NCBI RefSeq assembly: GCF_002575655.3 | Contig: NC_053037.3 | Span: 502,270,544-502,334,543 of the forward strand | Source of the DNA: Aegilops tauschii subsp. strangulata | Taxonomy: Eukaryota > Streptophyta > Magnoliopsida > Poales > Poaceae | Length of the DNA: 64,000 nucleotides | Direction: 5' to 3' | Shown: piece by piece, positions 1 to 10,893 of the stretch | Numbering within the stretch: the stretch's first letter is position 1 | Layout: each line of letters begins with the position of its first letter | Notes under the pieces: model-generated | Database searches by the model: none | What the model was told of the DNA's origin: nothing | What the model saw: the letters and a program-made list of their open reading frames with translations, nothing else | Program-made: the position numbers and the translations under genes

Positions 1-1
1 A

Positions 2-292
2 GGAGAATTCTTCCAAGAGACACGTCTTTCCAAAAAGCTTTTCAAGAACCACTATACTTCACCCCAAAACATTGAAGTAGACAGCGACAGTGAATCCGAC
101 ATCACCCCAGAGGAGGAACAAGAAGAGCCGGAACAAGAAGAGGTTACTGCTGCGGATGATCTGTCATTGCTTGACCGATTACGTCAAGGTGGCCTTCCAC
201 ATGTTGATGCCACTGAACCCTATGAGCCCGTCATTGATTATAGTGATGATGATGATTATGCATTTATTGATGATACTAATCGAGATTATTAG
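2..292 (+). CDS. C-terminal tail of probable CACTA transposase (partial)
   Basis: An open frame enters from the left window edge and ends at TAG 290-292, followed directly by a second TAG, giving 96 residues. The tail is strongly acidic: it contains a VDSDSESD run, an EEEQEEPEQEE run and a final DYSDDDDYAF stretch. Acidic tails of this kind are common at the end of plant TNP2-like transposases, and the second CACTA gene begins about 140 bases downstream, as expected for this transposon type. No catalytic domain lies inside the window, so the assignment rests on position and composition. The frame contains no stop before the double TAG. The annotation as a transposase is an inference; the open frame is directly visible. 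Confidence 0.5.
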   Translation, partial: GEFFQETRLSKKLFKNHYTSPQNIEVDSDSESDITPEEEQEEPEQEEVTAADDLSLLDRLRQGGLPHVDATEPYEPVIDYSDDDDYAFIDDTNRDY

Positions 293-2997
293 TAGTGTCA
301 GGTATTAAATTTTTTTATGTTGTACTTGATGATGATCCACTTAAGTGATACACATATTATTATTCATGTCGGTCTTTTTTTTATGTTGTACTAATTTCGT
401 TTACTGTTTGTCATGGCAGGTGTTGAAAGATGGTGGGAGCAGGTCGGGAGCACGCCAAAGCCCCTACTTCGTCGGCGCGTGGTCTGAGGTCTTCCATTCC
501 AGACGCACCTCTCCGCCGAGCGTTGCTGGACAGTATGGCCACACCGCCGGGCCCTTCTTCGTCGACCGCGGTGCCCAGCAGGGGACGAGGTAGGAAGAGA
601 GGAGGTGGGGCACGTGGTCGCGGGAGAGGAGGTAGGGTGACTGCTACGGCACCTTCCTCGCCGCCACCCCCAGCTGTTTCACCCGAGCACGTGACTGCTA
701 GGGTGGACTCGTCCGAGGAGGAGGCTACACGGACTCCAGTCCATGAGCCTCCGGTCCACGGGTCTTGGGCCCACGAGCCTCGGGTCGACTGGCCTTCGGC
801 CCACGACAGTTCGGCCCATGAGACCCCGGAGGAGCACACGTCCGGATGGGGTACCTAGCCGGATCAGCCCGAGGAGCCGAGTGGCCATGCTGATGATGGT
901 GGGGAGCCGACTGATTTTGAGGAGGAGGGGGGCACCGTCTACCAGCGTGGTGCTACTCGGCTCCCGTCCGTGCTGGCGACCCGCGAGCAGAGGTGGTTGA
1001 TTTTCTCTGACTAATGTTTCTGTACCTTCTGCATTTAATATTTTTGTACCTTCTGCATTCATGTTTCTTCAAATAACTAATGCGTTGGCCTTGTCATGCT
1101 ACAGGGGTTGGGACCACCATCATAGTGTCCGCCGGCCCAACTCCGTCCTTGGAGTTCTTTGCCGGCAAAACTTCTCGGGGTTTGTCACGTTGCCTGGTGA
1201 GGGTCGGCTTCCAGAGCTTGGATTGAGCCGGGAGCACTACGTGGCTGCCCCAGCCCCGCCGGATGAGATTATCGACGGTGTCGTGTGCGACACGAGGGCA
1301 GACATGGTGATCAGAAAGTTCTGGGTAATTTCTCCTTTACACATTTAAAAATCTTCAACTAGCTAGTTATTAATTGTACTAATCAATATTGTCTCATTTG
1401 ATTGCAGACATTCTACAGGTGTGAGGAGGGATACGAGGAGGACGCGGCACATGTTATCGAGAACGTCTGCAAGTGCCTACTACAGAACTTACGGCACGAG
1501 GCTCGGGTGCAGGCTGTTCGAGACTACTACGCCTTGCGTGGTATCAAGAAGACCAAGCCGGCGTGCCGCGATAAGTTCCTGAGTAAGGAGCAGTACATGA
1601 AGGTAATTCTTAAGGCCTTCTACTTAAGTTCCTTCATTTAGTAATTCTTAGCCGTAGCGCTCAAGTTTCTATTTGCTAACTTAGGCGCGTCCGAGATGGT
1701 GTGCGGATCGGATGGATTGTTGGGAGGTGTTGGTCAATGAGTGGTGCTCAAAGGAATGGCTAGCCCTCCACAACGAGGCCAAGGACAAACGTGCCCAAAT
1801 GGAAGGTGTGCCACACCATCAAGGCAGCTCCAACATATATCAGTTCGGGCGGAACTGGGTATGTGGTTTGCTTCATGATTCATGCAATTCATTCATCATC
1901 CTAGCTTGAGCCCTTTAATTACTAATTTACATTGTTTCTCTCTTTCAGGCACGCCACAATAAGGTGGATAAGGTTGCCAGAGGTGTACGACCTGTATGCC
2001 ATGGCCCACACTGCCTCTTTTAAGAAAGTCAAAGCTTTCTCTCAGTCTGACCTCGATGATGCAAACAACTTCACCAACATCTCCTCCCACAACAAGCTCG
2101 TGAGATATAGAGATGAGGGGAAGGCGAGGAAAGGGGAGGACTTTAACCCGAGCCAGGGTCCCATTGATCCAGAGCTGGTGATGATATCTGGTGGCGGGAG
2201 GTCCCATGGCTCCATAGCCATTGGAGATGGACTTATCTGTTGTCCTAGCACTCTCCCGGAGATCAAGGCGCGCCAGTCGAGCTCCGCTCCTGAGATAAGG
2301 CCTCGTGAACGGCCAGTGCAACTCGCCATCAAGGTTAGTGATACGTACTCAGCTATCTTTCTCCATTACATTGTGTGCGCTTCCATCAATGATTACAAAG
2401 GGTCATATGAGTGCTGTTGCAGGCTGCTATACAGAGTGAGAGAGATAGAACGGAGAAACTTCTGGCGGAGGCGGCGGAGAGGCAGCGGGAGTTGGAGGAG
2501 AGGACGACAAAGATGATGGAGGAGGAGAGGGCACGGAATGACATGCAGGCAAGGGCCATGTACGAGCTCCTTGTGGTAAGTTTCTTCTGCAGATTAGCCA
2601 AAACATACATGTAGTGTTTGTCTCATTACTAACTAGTATGACTGAGTCGTCAAAACCAAATGTGCAGTCTGTGTGCGAGAAGACCGGTCAGACCGCTCCG
2701 CCGATGCCAGTGATTGCTCCTGGGACCACGGTGAGTTTAATTTGAATGGACATTACTTGCTAGTCTTAACATTTGAGTGTCATCATGCTAACAAGACATT
2801 GGAAATGATCTTTGGTGCAGCGTAACTCCAGACAAGCATCGCACGATCCTTCTCCAGCTACCTACACGAGCCAGCCCGCTCCTACACCTCCTGGATCATG
2901 GTAAGTTTATCTAGTGTTTTGCTTAACACATGCATAAAGACCTAGACTTAGCTTTATTTCCTCCAATGCTTACCATAATGACCTAGACTTAGCTTCT

Positions 2998-3750
2998 TCT
3001 CCTCCAAAATGACTTAATAAGCTTACTAACCTCCAAAACCATCCATTTTACCTAAGTTAGCTCTAAAACGATCTGTACTTAGCTTACTTATGTCAAAAAT
3101 TGCATAATTAGCTTAGTTAGCTCATAAAAGATCCATTTTACCTAAGTTAGCTCTAAAATGACCCATTTTACCTTATAAATGATCCAGTTCATCCAAGTTA
3201 GCTCAAAAATGACCCATTTTAGCTAGATTAGCTCCTAAATGATCCATTTTACCTACGTTAGCTTTAAAATGACCCATTTCACCTAGGTTAACTCCAAAAT
3301 GACCCATCTTACCTAGGTTATCTCATAAACGATCCATTTCAACTAATTTAGCTCGTAAACGATCCATTTCACCAAGTTAGCTCAAAAACAATCCATTTCA
3401 CCTAAATTAGCTCTTAAATGATCCATTTCACCTAAGTAAGCTCAAAAAGATCCATTTCAACTAAATTAGCTCATAAATGATCAATTTCACCTAAGTTAGC
3501 TAAAAAACGATCCATTTCAACTAAGTTAGCTCATAAATGATGCATTGCACCTAAGTTAGCTAAAAAACGATCCATTTCATCTTAGTTACCTCAAAAACGA
3601 TCCATTTGACCTTAGTTAGCTCATAAACGACCCATTTCAACTAAGTTAGCTCATAAATGATTCATTTCACCTTAGCTAGCTCATAAACGACCCATTTCAA
3701 GTTAGTTAGCTCATATATGATCCATTTCACGTAAGTTAGCTCATAAATGA
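2998..3750 (+). repeat. Tandem array (~30-bp unit) inside the last intron
   Basis: More than twenty degenerate copies of a unit close to AGCTCATAAATGATCCATTT plus CACCTAAGTT follow one another. Copies differ by point changes and small length changes (28-32 bases). The array fills most of the intron 2901-3879 of the CACTA second gene. It is AT-rich, and every copy keeps an ATCCATTT or CCCATTT core. Confidence 0.8.
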
Positions 3751-3751
3751 C

Positions 3752-3842
3752 ATACTCTTCTTGTTCTACACTTCTTGTTCTACTCTTCTTGTTCTAGTCT
3801 TCTTCTTGTTCTACTCTTCTTGTTCTAGTCTTCTTATTCTAG
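3752..3842 (+). repeat. CTTCTTGTTCTA microsatellite
   Basis: About seven copies of a CTTCTTGTTCTA-like unit (12-15 bases) directly follow the ~30-bp array. The pyrimidine-rich tract leads into the 3' splice site at 3879 and may serve as a polypyrimidine tract; that role is an inference. Confidence 0.7.
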
Positions 3843-4204
3843 TCACCTATTTCTAACTTTCTTATTTTTCATTTTGCAGATTTCATTCACTTGACGAAAG
3901 CTTGCATAGATGGAGTGCTCCTTATCCCTTTCTCTGTTTCTTTTGTATCGTTGAACTATGCATGTATCGTTGGATGAAACTATTGTAATATATATGGTTG
4001 TATGCCTCTATGTTGAACTTGCTATGTATGATGGAACTATGCATGGAACTTGGTATGGTTGGATGGAACTATGCATGTATGATGAAGTTATGTGTTGGAT
4101 ATCTTATATGTTTGCTCTGTAATTGCCTTGTGAAATATATCTATATATGTCATATATATTTGCTGTGAAAATTGTTGGATTTAATAAAAAACAGAAAAAA
4201 GAGC

Positions 4205-4742
4205 CAATATGCAGGCTCTTTGCCGTCTGCCACCGACGGCAATGGGCTCTTTGCCGTCTGCCGCGGACGGCAAAGAAGACACGTGGCATCCAGCTGTGCT
4301 TCCTGGGAGCTAACCCATTTGGTCAGTTTGCCTACAGTGGCAGATGGCAAAGAGTAAATGATTTTGCCGTCAGCGGCGGACGGCAAAGGCCTGCCATGTA
4401 GTGATGTGTAGATGACATCATACGGCGGACGGCAAAGACACTAGAAAGTTTGCCGTCAGCGGCGGACGGCAAAGGCACTAGAAAGTTTGCCGTCAGCGGC
4501 GGACGGCAAAGGCCTGCCGTTAGCCACTTAACGGACTGACAGCGCAATTATTGCCGTCCGCTCTCTTTGTCGTCCGCGGCAGACGGCAAAGGGCCTTTGC
4601 CGTCAGCCGCCAGGAAGCAGACGGCAAAGTAGCTCTTTACCGTAGCCTACTTTGCCGGAGCCTTTTGCCGTCCGCGGCTGACGGCAAAGGTCTTTGCCGT
4701 CCGCCGTTCATGCCTTTGCCGTCTGCCGTGGCAGACGGCAAA
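4205..4742. repeat. CACTA subterminal palindromes (TTTGCCGTC / GACGGCAAA)
   Basis: TTTGCCGTC and its complement GACGGCAAA occur many times, often paired as TTTGCCGTC-(N)4-8-GACGGCAAAG hairpins, for example at 4218-4240, 4252-4275, 4365-4388, 4452-4475, 4488-4511 and 4570-4592. Arrays of short motifs in both orientations next to the element end are the known binding region for CACTA transposition proteins. The sequence CACTACATGGC on the minus strand at 4394-4404 could be an element terminus, but flanking repeats continue beyond it. Confidence 0.8.
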
Positions 4743-5438
4743 ATAGCTGAGAATTTAAAAACACAGGATTTCTGCCAATCTGTGTGTTTGATTCACAACA
4801 ATTGGAAGATCACAGGATGCAAAGAAGCATGGTGAGATTAAGCCAAACCACAAGAAAATGTACGGTTATAATGCTATTATGCTACTACTCTTAGTCTTGT
4901 GCTTCATGAATAGGAATTTGAAAAGGAGGACAAGTGAAAATTAAAATTCCTACGTTTTTTTTTCTTTCAAGGAGACACTAAAGGAACAAATTCGTGTGCT
5001 CAGTGGACAATATATATAACATGTAGAGTAAAAAAGAGATGCAACAAGTGTACAACCTCTTTGGCGAAGCCATGTCGATCTCAGCGTGATTGGGTTGGCC
5101 GGTGAGGATGCTCCGGCTGACTTTGCTATCGGAGGAGGGGAAGAATATCTTAGGCGTCTGGAGATGGAGCCCGAGGTACCGCTCCGCTGTGATGGAGCGT
5201 TTCGTCGTTGGAGCAGCTCCGGTGAGTTGTACGACGCCGAGGCTGAAGCAGGACAAGAGAGACAACGAACAAGGTTAACCTTAGTGGAATTCTAATAGCA
5301 TCTCCAATACATGACGTAAAATACATAACCACAAAGTGCTAGATGAAAAATACATCAGCCGCTCATCTCTGAACTTAACTGTCGAAACTGAACTTAACTG
5401 TCGAAACTGAATTTTGCTGTCGAAACTGAACGCACTAG
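4743..5438. other. Unassigned stretch with a short open frame and a 20-bp triplicate
   Basis: No feature is recognised with confidence. A frame open from about 5048 to 5295 encodes an acidic peptide ending LTLVEF, but it lacks an identifiable start or family. The segment GTGTACAACCTCTTTGG at 5049-5065 recurs at 6173-6189. At 5378-5431 the unit ACTGTCGAAACTGAA occurs three times at about 20-base spacing. Confidence 0.4.
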
Positions 5439-5441
5439 TAA

Positions 5442-5884
5442 GGTGAGGCTACACGTCGGTCGACTGACTTTTTCATCTCTCGTCAGTCGATTTTGCAGCT
5501 GTTGGATACGAAATCAAGGGCCTACGGTTCATCTTCAACCTCCACCCCCCCTGAGCCGCCAGCCACCACCGGCCAACCAGCAGCCCCCCGCCACCCCACC
5601 CGCCCCGAAAACACTCCCCACCGCCAGTCCGCCGCCGCCCCGGCCATCCCTCTAGCCCCCCCCCCCCCCGTGCCGAGCTTTTTCTCCGGCGATCCCCACG
5701 CCACCGCCCCACCACCGCCGGCGACCACCGCCCCCATCCTGAACCCTAAGATAGATAGTGGGGTACCTCTCCGGCGAGCCCCCCTCCCCGCTGCGGCTGG
5801 TTCTTCCTTCACCCCGGCGAGCCCCCCCCCCACCCCCTGAAAATCGACTGACCCAAAAGTCAATTCAGTCGACTGAAGTGTAGC
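5442..5884. mobile_element. Small DNA transposon with ~45-bp terminal inverted repeats
   Basis: The left end (from about 5448) and the reverse complement of the right end (to 5884) align over roughly 45 bases. Both begin GCTACAC, then carry a GTCGACTGA block, then CTTTT, then GTCAGTCGATTTT. A TAA trinucleotide lies outside each end (5439-5441 and 5885-5887), compatible with a Harbinger-type duplication. However, the left copy has six extra bases before the shared repeat, so superfamily and exact ends are open. The interior (5520-5835) is extremely C-rich and reads as proline-rich peptide on the + strand, unlike a typical AT-rich MITE. It may be a captured gene piece. Confidence 0.6.
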
Positions 5885-5887
5885 TAA

Positions 5888-6760
5888 ATCAGAGTAGCAT
5901 CGCAAGCAAGAGCAAGAGCGAGAGCAGCAGCGCGAGCAAGAGCAATAGCAAGAGCCGACCAGGCAGGGGACCGAGAGGAAGAGCAGAGCAGCAGCGCGAG
6001 CGAAAGCTAAAGCAGCAGCAGCTCCTACTGATGTGGATGTCGCCGCCGAGGGAGCGACACCGTGGAGGAAGTGGCCGGCGACGCCGCCGTGGATGGAGCC
6101 GCGCCGTGTCGGCTCGGGCCCGAGCGCCGGCAGCACCGTTAGATTGAATCAAGAAGAAAATGCGGCGATTAGTGTACAACCTCTTTGGTGGCGCCGATTA
6201 GGCCGCAGCTTCATCCGAGGAAACGGTGATGATGATGCTCTTCCGGTGGTGCAGGTGAAGACGGCAGTGTGGGAATGGAGGTCGCGCGAAAGACGAGGGG
6301 AACGTCGGGGCAGCTCCTTGGAGGTGGAGGACGGGGTGGCTGAACCGGCGGGACGATGAGATCGACGACGGATCCTCATTCGGTACGGTGGATGAGGGAC
6401 GTCGAGGTGTTGCTGTGGACGACGTCGTCGGGAAGAGGCTCCGGCTGGGTGGCGGACGGAGCAAGGTGTGGGGTTTCGTCGCGGGTTTTCGCGGCCTCGG
6501 TGTACGAATGGGTGGGCGGATGGGATGGCAGTGGGGAACCATGGCTTAGAGACGCGCTTGTCCGAAATGTGGGGTAAGTTACGAAAGTACCCAACCGATT
6601 TGAGGCGGTTCTTTCGGTTCAGGGGTAGCACAGGCATTTCGCGTGTCGGGATTTCACAGGAGGTGGGAGTTTTCGCACGCATTGTAATTTCGGAATAGCA
6701 AGGCACGGGTTGAGATGGAGGGAGTTGTCGGAGCACAACGAGACAAAGATATATATCTTA
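5888..6760. other. GC-rich unassigned stretch
   Basis: The first 120 bases are a purine-rich AGCAAGAGCGAGAGCAGC tract. GC-rich sequence with overlapping open frames on both strands follows to about 6600. No domain is recognised, and no frame has a convincing start, codon bias or splice pattern. It could be an old gene leader or fragment. Confidence 0.35.
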
Positions 6761-7326
6761 AATATTTGGGCTAACAAGGCGCGGGTTGAAATTTCCGGAC
6801 AAGCCTAACGTGTACTGTACCAAATCAATGCGCACTACAAATGTGATTCAAAACTTTGAATTCATGTTATGTTCAATTAAAATATTTCGGTACGTGTATA
6901 ATGCGTGCAACCTACTACTCAAATGAACGTTTTAGTCCATTCCAAACGTATATACTACCGCTTCAATATGAACTAAATTTGAATTCGTTTCTCTATTTTA
7001 ATAAGATCTACAGTAATGATTATTGTGAAGTCAAAGCATTTGAATTCGTTTGTCTGTTTTAGTAAGATCTACAATCATCATTATTTTCAAGTTTAACCAT
7101 CGTTTGTGTATTATCTTCACAGCACACCACATGATTAGTCTCGAGTTACATATGAACTATGTGTACTATATGAACTCGAACTAGATTTTTTGAATCCAAT
7201 TTCTTTTGATTTCAAATCACATAACATTTCTAGCTCTAGCTAGATCTTCATAATCTAAACCATGTCTCATATGTATAATGTGTTTATCATATTATGTATG
7301 GTGCCCCGCCCCCTACGCCTGCAAGT
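6761..7326. other. AT-rich unassigned stretch
   Basis: AT-rich DNA without a credible coding frame. A short local duplication is visible: TTTGAATTCGTTT followed by TCTATTTTAATAAGATCTAC at about 6978-7010 recurs with changes at 7040-7073. Confidence 0.4.
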
Positions 7327-7540
7327 ATTTAGATGTGAGTTGCAAACACCACACATTACCACAAATTCAAATAAAATGTGAGAATGTTCGATATATAGTA
7401 TTGTTTAGATTGTTCGATATTTAGTTGTAAGCTGCAAACGCCACACATTATAACAAATTCAAATAAAATGTGAGATTGTTTGATGTATAGTATGGTTTAG
7501 ATTGTTCGGCATTTAGCTGTGAGTTGCAAACGCCATGCAT
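7327..7540 (+). repeat. 92-bp tandem repeat, about 2.3 copies
   Basis: Units start with ATTTAG at 7327, 7419 and 7511, giving a period of 92 bases twice. Each unit contains GAGTTGCAAAC (or AAGCTGCAAAC), CACAAATTCAAATAAAATG and TTTAGATTGTTCG. The copies differ by scattered substitutions. Confidence 0.8.
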
Positions 7541-9479
7541 TATCACATTATGGTATAACATGTGCACAGCACGTGTATCACCGCTATATTCATGCATGCA
7601 ATGTTTAAAACACTATGATCTCCTATTCAAATATATGAATACGCATTCATATCAAATTATGATCTTTGTAAGTCTCTTACACCCACACAATCCTCTAACC
7701 TTGGTAGCTACCACTAACTTTCTCTCATGCATGCACACGCCCTCCTCGCCCTCCCCCTCCCTCGGCATTCTATCCACCGGGCACATTCATATTTTTCTTT
7801 AGGTCGTTCTCCCAGAGTCTCCACAACTCCTTTCTGACACACACCGATCGATAAACCTCTCCTGCGATGCCTGCCTACAACATACATACACACCTTCAAT
7901 CTCCTCCTTTATGTCTCCTTGCCTCGTGTCTCTCATACGGTCAGACACACGTGTAAACTCTCGCCCCTCTTTTCATCGATCTCACAACCGCACACTCCTC
8001 CCCCTATCTAGTTAGTAGTTGGGCCTCTCGCACCACCTCCTAGCTCCATTCTGTCTGTCTATCCGTCTCACTGGGACTTATTTGCCTCTAACAAATGGAC
8101 GTACACCGACCGATCTCTCGCTATACATATAGCTAGCTAGGTCCTTATAACTCGTTTTTACCCACACGTCAATCGATCTACCTCATTAGTTGTGTCTCTC
8201 CCTTCCTCCGACAAACAACAATTGATCTACCGATCTAGTTAGGTTTGCTTACCAAACACATGGTTCCCCTTCGTCATCCATGGATGCGTCCCGACAGATC
8301 TATCATGCACAGGTACACACAGAAACACATCCCCACTCTTATTGATAACATTGCAGTTCCACCCTCAGTTTGTCTAGTAGGCCTCTCCCACCATCTTCGA
8401 GAAGCGAAGCAACTCCATCACCCATCCAACACTCTACCCCTCTCCCTCCCTCTACATCCCTCTCTCTCTCCTCTCTCTCTGTCCCATCATATTTCCCGTC
8501 CTTCAGTTATGTATGGATGTCGACCGATCTCCCTCAAGACATACCTGGGTGTCTCCTTCTCAACACATATACGAGTCGTTCTACCTCTATAGTTAGGCCT
8601 CTGCCTACCCCTTCCCCCACCCCCTCCCTCCCACACACACCGATACATCGAGCGCTCTAGTCATGTCTCCCTGCCACACACAAACTTGACATGTGCCCTC
8701 TAACGTTCTGGTAGGCCAGTCACCCTATATCTTTGACTTGCACACACACACAATTTCGATGGCTCTCTTCATCGATCTAGCACCCACCCACTTGATCCTC
8801 TCTTCGACTCTATCGATAGCTATGACCCCTCCCTCTCTTCTCGTGGATTGCCCGACCCTCTATGTATGATATGGATAGGCCTCCATTTCACACACATTGC
8901 ATGCAAAATTTTGTTTGAGATGTCATCGACACATATTCCCACAAATAATTCACGAAATCAACCTCCCAACCCACCCCCACCCCAAAACAAAAAACACTCA
9001 CGAACGCGGTTTGTATCTCTCACACACACCCACGTAGGTGGGGGGCGTGCATGAAGGAAAGAGGTGCATGCACGGCGCATGTACTCCCGTCTCTTTCCCA
9101 ACCACACCCGCGGGGTACACGGTGGAGCTCATTTCTATACGAAAAAGGCAGCCCACATGGTAATTTGGCACATGTACTCGTTGTCCACTTGGTGGAGGGA
9201 GGATCATCTACCACGGGTGAACAAACAAATTGCGACTTGACGTATTATGTTAAAAAAAGAGGCAACCATGTGGGGCCTACCTTAGAGGCAAGGCTCTATA
9301 CACTGGAGTACTTTTGATGTGTCTCGTCAACTCGCAGAACGAGGCGAAGCTTGCTTAGTACGCCGTCTCCCCCGCCCACGCACGCGGTGGCTCGCAGGAT
9401 GAGATGAAGCTTGCTCCGCCTTACGCCCACTCCCTCGCCCATGCGCGCGGTGGCTCGCAAGACGAGGAGAAAAATTTAC
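7541..9479. other. Pyrimidine-rich unassigned stretch
   Basis: From about 7670 to 8850 the + strand is rich in CTC, CCCTCC and ACACAC tracts, which generates many meaningless open frames. No gene, RNA or transposon end is recognised. Around 9330-9470, two related copies of GGCTCGCAGGATGAGATGAAGC and CTCGCAAGACGAGGAG-like sequence suggest a small local duplication. Confidence 0.4.
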
Positions 9480-9481
9480 TA

Positions 9482-9656
9482 CTCCCTCCGTTTACTCCTC
9501 GTCCCTACTACCTTGGTTATAGAGATTATATCATATTGTTTGGAATATATATGTCCTTTAGTAGATTTCAATATGAACTACTAGTACATACTCCAAACGC
9601 AGATGTATATAGACGTATTTTAGAGTGTAGATTCACTCATTTTGCTCCGTATGTAG
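9482..9656. mobile_element. Stowaway MITE fragment
   Basis: The left end CTCCCTCCGTTT follows a TA dinucleotide. The interior contains GTAGATTTCAATATGAACTA and GTGTAGATTCACTCATTTTG, followed by a CCGTATGTAG block, the same interior as the fuller copy at 10894-11529. The matching right end (GGAACGGAGGGAG) is absent, so the copy is truncated. Stowaway elements are short non-autonomous Tc1/mariner derivatives. Confidence 0.7.
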
Positions 9657-10611
9657 CACTCTCCCTCGCCCCTCGACCCTCGCCCACGTGGTGGACGTGC
9701 AGCAATTCATTCGGTCTCATATAGCCAGAACGATATATATTGCACTACCATTATTGCTCGACTTCCCGAAGAGGCGAAGAGCCAATCGCAATGTTAATAT
9801 ATTGGAGATGCCAAGCGCAAGGTTATAGGAGAACGAGTAGTAGGTGCCGCGTCATTTATAAATAAAGTTTTTTTTCTTCAGTGGCACGTACGCAATATGA
9901 TAGGTTCATATGGAGAGAAAAGGAAACTGCTCCACTATATACATAGTCAGGACGGGCCAGCCTACACGGTTGCTTGCTGGGGTTGCTCTCTTCACACTCT
10001 CTCGCACAAAACGACTGTGGCCACATCTCTAACATCCCGGTGGATCACGTTCGCTTGGGGAATGGGTGGATGCTTAGTGTAGATGCGGTGGCCGTCGCTG
10101 ACGGCGAAAACCCACTGTCGGCACGTCCCGATCAGGGGTCCCCGCCGTTCTCTCTCACAAAGCCGGTGAGGTTGCCTTCGTCCCTTGCTCCCTGCCGCGA
10201 CGTGGGCAGTTGCCGCCTCCCGCCGCCCTCCTCAAGGTTGTGCTACGTCCCTCAGGTACAACTCCCTTTATAGCCAGCTTGCACCACTGCTCCAGCTTCC
10301 CACATCACTCCCTGTGGATATTTCTCTACTTCTTTGGCCCACACATACCTCTACTGGCTTCTACGTACTGTATTTGTGATGAGTTTATGTCTCATCAACT
10401 AGTCCCAGTAATCTTATTCTAATCACGCTTCTTCAATTTCTTTGCCACAGGGATGCCTATCTCGATTTTGGTGAAACTGCACAAAATGATCCGATGGTCA
10501 AAAGGTTGCAAACTTCATTTATTAGGAAGCTTGAACGTTGCCAGCAAATTGAAGCCTAGTCAGGGTTCATGGTTCAAGGGCTAGGGACTGCATGGATCAT
10601 TTTTTTCTTTA
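9657..10611. other. Leader-like sequence, possible non-coding transcript start
   Basis: CACTATATACATAG (9932-9945) could be a TATA box. It is followed by TTGCTCTCTTCACACTCTCTCGC-like sequence that recurs at 12810-12840, and by GC-rich sequence ending CTCAG|GTACAA near 10255, which resembles a donor site. An acceptor-like TTTGCCACAG ends at 10450, followed by the motif GATTTTGGTGAAACTGCACAAA. No long reading frame spans these parts. The arrangement resembles that at 12725-14950. Confidence 0.35.
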
Positions 10612-10709
10612 GCTGCCTCTGTTCCAAAATAAGTGTCAACTTTAGTAGTAGTACAACTTTGTACTAAAGTTTGCACAAAGTTGAGACACTTATTTTGGAA
10701 CGGAGGGAG
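10612..10709. mobile_element. Stowaway MITE, 98 bp
   Basis: Terminal inverted repeats GCCTCTGTTCCAAAATAAGTG and its near-complement CACTTATTTTGGAACGGAGG flank a short core, with TA on both sides (10610-10611 and 10710-10711). The inner arms also pair (CAACTTTAGTA with TACTAAAGTTTG), so a transcript would fold into a hairpin. Confidence 0.85.
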
Positions 10710-10893
10710 TACATATTTGCTATGATCTGTCAATCATTGAGATGCAATAGCATGCATGTTAGTCTCCTTTGTATTTGATGAAATGTTGCAACGGGCAACC
10801 TTGGACGCAAGATACATGTAACAGAAGCTGGAAGCTTCATAGCATTGTACAAATTTATCTCGCTGATAAATTACAGTACGTACTATACTAGTA

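Larger units (their letters stand above)
430..3880 (+). pseudogene. CACTA second gene, Transposase_24 (Ptta/En/Spm) type, broken
   Basis: Nine exons can be laid out with GT-AG introns: 430-992, 1105-1324, 1408-1602, 1685-1858, 1949-2333, 2423-2575, 2668-2730, 2821-2900 and 3880 onward. Phases agree at the junctions. The first exon encodes a basic, Gly/Arg- and Pro-rich N terminus. The middle exons carry motifs known from plant Ptta/En/Spm proteins: PNSVLGVLCR, FYRCEEGYEEDA, the KxTKPACRDKFLSKEQY type, HHQGSSN, and VMISGGGRSHG. Exon 6 is a charged coiled coil rich in Glu and Arg. The stop codon is formed across the last splice junction (TG at 2899-2900 plus A at 3880). Two lesions are seen: an in-frame TAG at 856-858 in exon 1, and a one-base frameshift near 1973 in exon 5, just before LPEVYDLYAMAHT. 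The biochemical role of this gene in plant CACTA elements is not settled; DNA binding to subterminal repeats is often proposed. Confidence 0.75.
1..4760 (+). mobile_element. CACTA (En/Spm-type) transposon, 3' part
   Basis: The segment has the usual order of a plant CACTA element: end of a transposase gene, a second multi-exon gene, then a subterminal zone of short direct and inverted repeats. The left part lies outside the window. No typical terminus (TTCTTGTAGTG) was found after the subterminal repeats. The only candidate is GTAGTG at 4398-4404, which lies inside the repeat zone, so the right border is unresolved. The subterminal motif (TTTGCCGTC) differs from that of the CACTA elements at 17300-22047 and 58220-64000, so this is another family. 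Confidence 0.75.

Noticed and set aside
411..839. 142-codon minus-strand frame
   Set aside because: It is the shadow of the first exon of the CACTA second gene, which has matching splice phases and family motifs.
5288..9812. Inverted GCATCTCCAATA pair (5290-5301 and 9799-9810) as ends of a 4.5-kb element
   Set aside because: Only about 12 bases match, no duplication flanks them, and the motif is common at ends of small grass transposons.
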